Shown piece by piece: positions 39,453-41,763 of a stretch of 41,763 bases of DNA. The notes under the pieces are model-generated. The model was not told the origin of the DNA. It did no database searches and worked only from the letters and a program-made list of their open reading frames with translations. How positions within the stretch are numbered: the first letter of the stretch is position 1; the number at the start of each line of letters is the position of its first letter. The stretch comes from a virus. The position numbers and the translations under genes are program-made. The stretch is from the IMG/VR virus record IMGVR_UViG_3300025010_000021, positions 1 to 41,763 of that record; one strand, written 5' to 3'.

Positions 39453-40370
39453 TTGAAAATAACCAGCGCACAACGCGGGGCTGTAACCACCATCACACTT
39501 GATCTTAGCGACGCGTCGGAGCAGGAAGTATTCGTAACATCCGACTTGCACATTGACAGCGTGTACTGCAACAGGGAATATCTGATCGAGGACTTGAAGG
39601 AAGCCGTGAGGCGCAAGGCGCTGATCCTGTTCGTTGGCGACATATTTGACGCGATGCAAGGGCGTTTTGACCCGCGCCGGTCAATGGCTGAACTGCGCCC
39701 AGAATACCGCCGCGAGGATTACTACGACTTTGTTATCAAAGATGTTGGTGAACTACTGGCTCCGTTTGCCAAAAACATAGCCGTAATATCGGACGGTAAT
39801 CACGAATTATCTGTGCTGAAAAATGCCAATACAAACCTGGCTGATCGGCTAGTAGGGCAATTAAATCTAAACTACGGCGGTAACATCCGGCACGGCGGCT
39901 ACGGCGGCTGGGTACGCTTCATGTGGGAGCGCGGCGGCGTGCCGAAGGGAAGTACCAGGATGAAATACTTTCACGGCGCGGGCGGCGATGCTCCTGTGAC
40001 ACGCGGGGCAATCCAGACGAACCGGCAGAGCGTTTATCTGCCGGACCCGAACATCATCGTCAACGGACATAACCACCACGCCTATTGGATACCGATTACC
40101 CGCGAGAGATTATCTGGCAAGGGTGAACTGTATTTTGACACGCAGTTACATATCCGCACCCCGGGGTATAAGCAGGGATATGGAGATGGTTCTACCGGCT
40201 ATGAGGTGACAAAGGGATTCGTGCCGAAGCCGGTCGGAGGCTGCTGGCTTACACTATGGTGTGGCAATAAGGATAATCCGATGGTGACTGCTAAGCCGCA
40301 CATTCATGACCCAGTTCCCGTCAATCCAGTTGCGGATTCGTACGAGGGTATTGAATTTCCGCAGGAGTAG
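39453..40370 (+). CDS. Calcineurin-like metallophosphoesterase
   Basis: 305 residues from a TTG at 39453 after GGAGGCTGA. The five family motifs are visible: DLH (Asp31, His33), GDIFD (Asp63), GNHE (Asn116, His117), FHG (His174) and GHNHH (205-209). These bind two metals and hydrolyse phosphoesters. In phages such enzymes are usually nucleases or nucleotide phosphatases. Here the gene lies after the lysis genes and ends the late operon, an unusual position for a DNA-repair enzyme. Substrate unknown. Confidence 0.85.
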   Translation: MKITSAQRGAVTTITLDLSDASEQEVFVTSDLHIDSVYCNREYLIEDLKEAVRRKALILFVGDIFDAMQGRFDPRRSMAELRPEYRREDYYDFVIKDVGELLAPFAKNIAVISDGNHELSVLKNANTNLADRLVGQLNLNYGGNIRHGGYGGWVRFMWERGGVPKGSTRMKYFHGAGGDAPVTRGAIQTNRQSVYLPDPNIIVNGHNHHAYWIPITRERLSGKGELYFDTQLHIRTPGYKQGYGDGSTGYEVTKGFVPKPVGGCWLTLWCGNKDNPMVTAKPHIHDPVPVNPVADSYEGIEFPQE

Positions 40371-40420
40371 TACAATTAACATTGCCTAATAACTGGCGCG
40401 GTTGAACCCGCCGGTTTAGG

Positions 40421-40592
40421 ACACCTGCCCGCAGCGAGGGGCGCTTGCATGGAGGACACACGGGATAGTTATCCCAGTCACCAGGGCGGAAGACCGCTAC
40501 AATGACCATGGAGCGCAGCGACCTGACCGGGCAGGTGTAGCCTCACCTACCATGTGTAGGAGTAGGTCATGACCCGTCAGCAATGGCGGGTC
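40421..40592 (+). ncRNA. Candidate structured non-coding RNA between convergent operons
   Basis: No gene lies here. A perfect 11-bp outer stem joins 40421-40431 with 40528-40538 (ACACCTGCCCG / CGGGCAGGTGT). Inside it a second helix pairs 40441-40452 with 40506-40516 with one bulge. Within that are two hairpins: GGGAT-AGTT-ATCCC (40462-40475) and GCGG-AAGA-CCGC (40486-40497). Downstream come CCTAC/GTAGG (40546-40560) with an alternative partner at 40562-40567, and a 9-bp stem 40571-40592 closed by a GCAA tetraloop. The plus strand gives the GNRA loop. I do not recognise the class; a packaging or replication site is the main alternative. Confidence 0.55.
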
Positions 40593-40932
40593 TTGCAATT
40601 ACAACGACACCTATACCGCTAACGTTTTCAGTATGGGTGTAAATTTTAATAACTATTAAAACATTTGGCGTCACTGAAACATCAGATATTGAAGGTTCTT
40701 TGTGTGCAATAACTTAGGCGCTGGATAAGGTTTTGCACACAGGATATAATCAGGATTATTATAATCGCGCCCTGAAAATACGGATCGCCGCTCCATGTTT
40801 TCGTGATGAATTGGGTATCCTATACAGAATTGTGCGGTGTGGCACAACGCAAATTACGTGTATCTGAAAAACAAACCGGATCACCGTTGTATATCGAATA
40901 ATAGACGTATTAAGTTATGCTACGCGAATGTT
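40593..40932. other. A/T-rich intergenic stretch with inverted repeat and possible promoter
   Basis: No convincing gene. TGTGTGCAA (40701-40709) and TTGCACACA (40733-40741) form a perfect 9-bp inverted repeat with a 23-base spacer. TGGATA (40722-40727), 17 bases and TATAAT (40745-40750) could be a rightward promoter overlapping its right arm. A second TATAAT is at 40760. TTGTGC/GCACAA makes a small hairpin at about 40831-40848. Confidence 0.5.
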
Positions 40933-41130
40933 TCAACTATTCAAATTATTCGACAGGTTCATCGCTTGATCCTCCCGGCACACCGGGCATGCGTTGACGT
41001 GCTGCTGCCAGCGACGACTGGCGCGGGCCAACATCGCGCGCCGGGACACGTCGCCTTGCCGCGCAGCTTGGTACTCGCGGTCGTAGTCGGCTTTCAGGGG
41101 TGTACCGATGTGGCAGGTCATGGCGGTCAT
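40933..41130 (-). CDS. Small protein with C-terminal HxxxCxxC motif
   Basis: 65 residues from the ATG at 41130, which overlaps the stop of the DUF551 gene (ATGA); a longer frame to 41169 lies inside that gene. Basic helical body (SRRAMLARASRRWQQHV) and HVNACPVC near the end, a likely zinc site seen in many small phage proteins. Last gene of the leftward operon. Function unknown. Confidence 0.7.
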   Translation of the reverse strand: MTAMTCHIGTPLKADYDREYQAARQGDVSRRAMLARASRRWQQHVNACPVCREDQAMNLSNNLNS

Positions 41131-41633
41131 TTCGGATGCCCCGGCAATGGCATCCAGTGGGTAATCCATTTGTATTGCTCGCTATGAAAATACAAATCGG
41201 CAACCGACGACCATTGCAATATTCCTGATGCGTGCCAACCGTGGCGAACCACGTTGCTAACCGCATCATAGAACATGACTACTTCCCCTCCCTGCGGCAA
41301 CCTCTCGCTGACAGGTATCCACCGCGTCCGCTCTCGCAGCGCGGCAAGCTCGGCGGTGAGCCGCTCTACCTCGTCCAGCAGATCTGGAAGAGCGTTTGCA
41401 GTGGCTACGATAAAATCCATATTCGCCTCGCTCTTTGGACCATTGCCTGTTACGGCCGGTATGCGAATATTGTCCTTGTTGCCATCAGATCCAAATATTC
41501 CCGCACCTGCCACAAATATTGTCAATCCATCGTGCCTTTTTGGCATAAGCCTTAACCAGTTGGCTAATTTACTGACCGTTGTTTCTTCGTGCTTGCCCGC
41601 CCACCACGGTCTCTGCGTAGCCTTAGCCGCCAA
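41127..41633 (-). CDS. DUF551-domain protein, N-terminus cut by an amber codon
   Basis: 168 residues from TTG at 41633. LAAKATQRPWW at the start and DFIVATANALPDLLDEVERL near 75-95 (core ANALPDLLDEVERL) are typical of Ead/Ea22-like phage proteins. The C-terminal DUF551 domain runs from RWIPVSERLPQGGEVVMFYD to the closing ITHWMPLP. The natural start is probably 36 bases upstream at 41669: ATG, then ITPEEIAALR, then TAG at 41634-41636, directly followed by this TTG in the same frame. Family members read through this point without a break. Possible re-initiation at TTG would restore a nearly full protein. Function unknown. Confidence 0.8.
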   Translation of the reverse strand: MAAKATQRPWWAGKHEETTVSKLANWLRLMPKRHDGLTIFVAGAGIFGSDGNKDNIRIPAVTGNGPKSEANMDFIVATANALPDLLDEVERLTAELAALRERTRWIPVSERLPQGGEVVMFYDAVSNVVRHGWHASGILQWSSVADLYFHSEQYKWITHWMPLPGHPK

Positions 41634-41669
41634 CTAACGTAGTGCTGCAATTTCTTCTGGTGTAATCAT
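41634..41669 (-). pseudogene. Amber-terminated N-terminal segment of the DUF551 gene
   Basis: MITPEEIAALR then TAG. The ATG overlaps the stop of the gene at 30-323 (equivalent to 41666) in the usual ATGA junction with GGCGGTGAGG upstream. Because it lies at the circle join it is seen whole only at this end of the window. Confidence 0.7.
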
Positions 41670-41763
41670 CCCTCACCGCCTTTCAGGGCTTCGGTGGCCG
41701 CGTCATGAATCATATCCAGGAAACGACACATCTCAAACAGTGAATGTCTGTTTCGGATATACG
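41637..41763. repeat. Terminal direct repeat, right copy
   Basis: Exact copy of 1-127. It contains the 3' end of the gene at 30-323 a second time and should be removed when the molecule is closed. Confidence 0.95.

Noticed and set aside
40390-40420. tRNA-like T-arm (GGTTCAACC on the minus strand)
   Set aside because: The flanking bases do not form the 5-bp T stem and no acceptor, D or anticodon stems fit around it.
40371-40932. Attachment site for integration
   Set aside because: No integrase, excisionase or transposase gene is present anywhere in the genome, so the inverted repeats are better read as regulatory or structural.
1-41763. Genome-wide reassignment of TAG (amber) to an amino acid
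   Set aside because: TAG ends many genes here (for example at 10399, 12020, 30001, 39065, 39442) and is often followed directly by the next ribosome site. Reading through would create long overlaps. No suppressor tRNA is visible.
1-41763. Diversity-generating retroelement or retron
   Set aside because: No reverse transcriptase motif (YxDD in context) and no template/variable repeat pair near the fibre genes.

Overview
The window is a complete circular (or circularly permuted) tailed-phage genome of about 41.6 kb, read slightly more than once round. The last 127 bases (41637-41763) repeat the first 127 exactly, so the unique length is 41,636 bp. It has terminase, portal, scaffold, capsid, tail, lysis and replication genes. 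I see no integrase, att site, tRNA, rRNA, CRISPR array, transposase, tail sheath or tail-tube gene. The size, the missing long-tail genes and a single 2,942-residue virion-type ORF suggest a short-tailed, virulent phage. The host cannot be named. Near-consensus sigma-70 type promoters, strong GGAGG ribosome sites and occasional leaderless starts point to an ordinary bacterium. A Chloroflexota-like host is only a guess.

Layout. A divergent control region at about 5338-5461 holds two near-perfect promoters whose -35 boxes sit in TTGAC/GTCAA palindromes. Leftward from it runs a tightly coupled operon of small genes (5337 down to 30, then across the join, 41633 to 40933). It encodes a 29-hexad left-handed beta-helix protein, three tiny membrane proteins, a zinc-ribbon recombination-type protein, several zinc-finger proteins, a cytosine-methylase-like protein, and Ead/DUF551-type proteins. 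Many of its stops and starts overlap as ATGA inside a recurring GGCGGTGAGGGATGA-like junction.

Rightward, the early block (5462-11116) encodes an HTH regulator, a beta-class DNA methyltransferase, small zinc proteins including a Lar-like one, a replication initiator with an internal iteron-like array (probable origin), a DnaB-type helicase and a DUF1064 nuclease-like protein. A second leaderless promoter at about 11281-11289 precedes a sigma-region-4-like HTH gene that opens the late block. Late genes follow in order: small and large terminase, portal, the giant polyvalent protein, scaffold, DUF5309-type capsid protein, a glycosyltransferase and a SAM methyltransferase, connector, a 1,192-residue tail protein, fibres, endolysin, an XhlA-like protein, holin and a calcineurin-like phosphoesterase (to 40370).

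The two transcription units converge on about 560 bp without genes (40371-40932). This stretch holds a strongly foldable element (40421-40592) that I read as a candidate structured RNA, and an inverted repeat next to a possible promoter. Signs of recent rearrangement are clear. There is a 124-bp perfect inverted repeat shared by the two arms, a methylase-tail minigene, a 487-bp gene cassette between 18-bp direct repeats, one frameshifted gene and two amber-interrupted reading frames.
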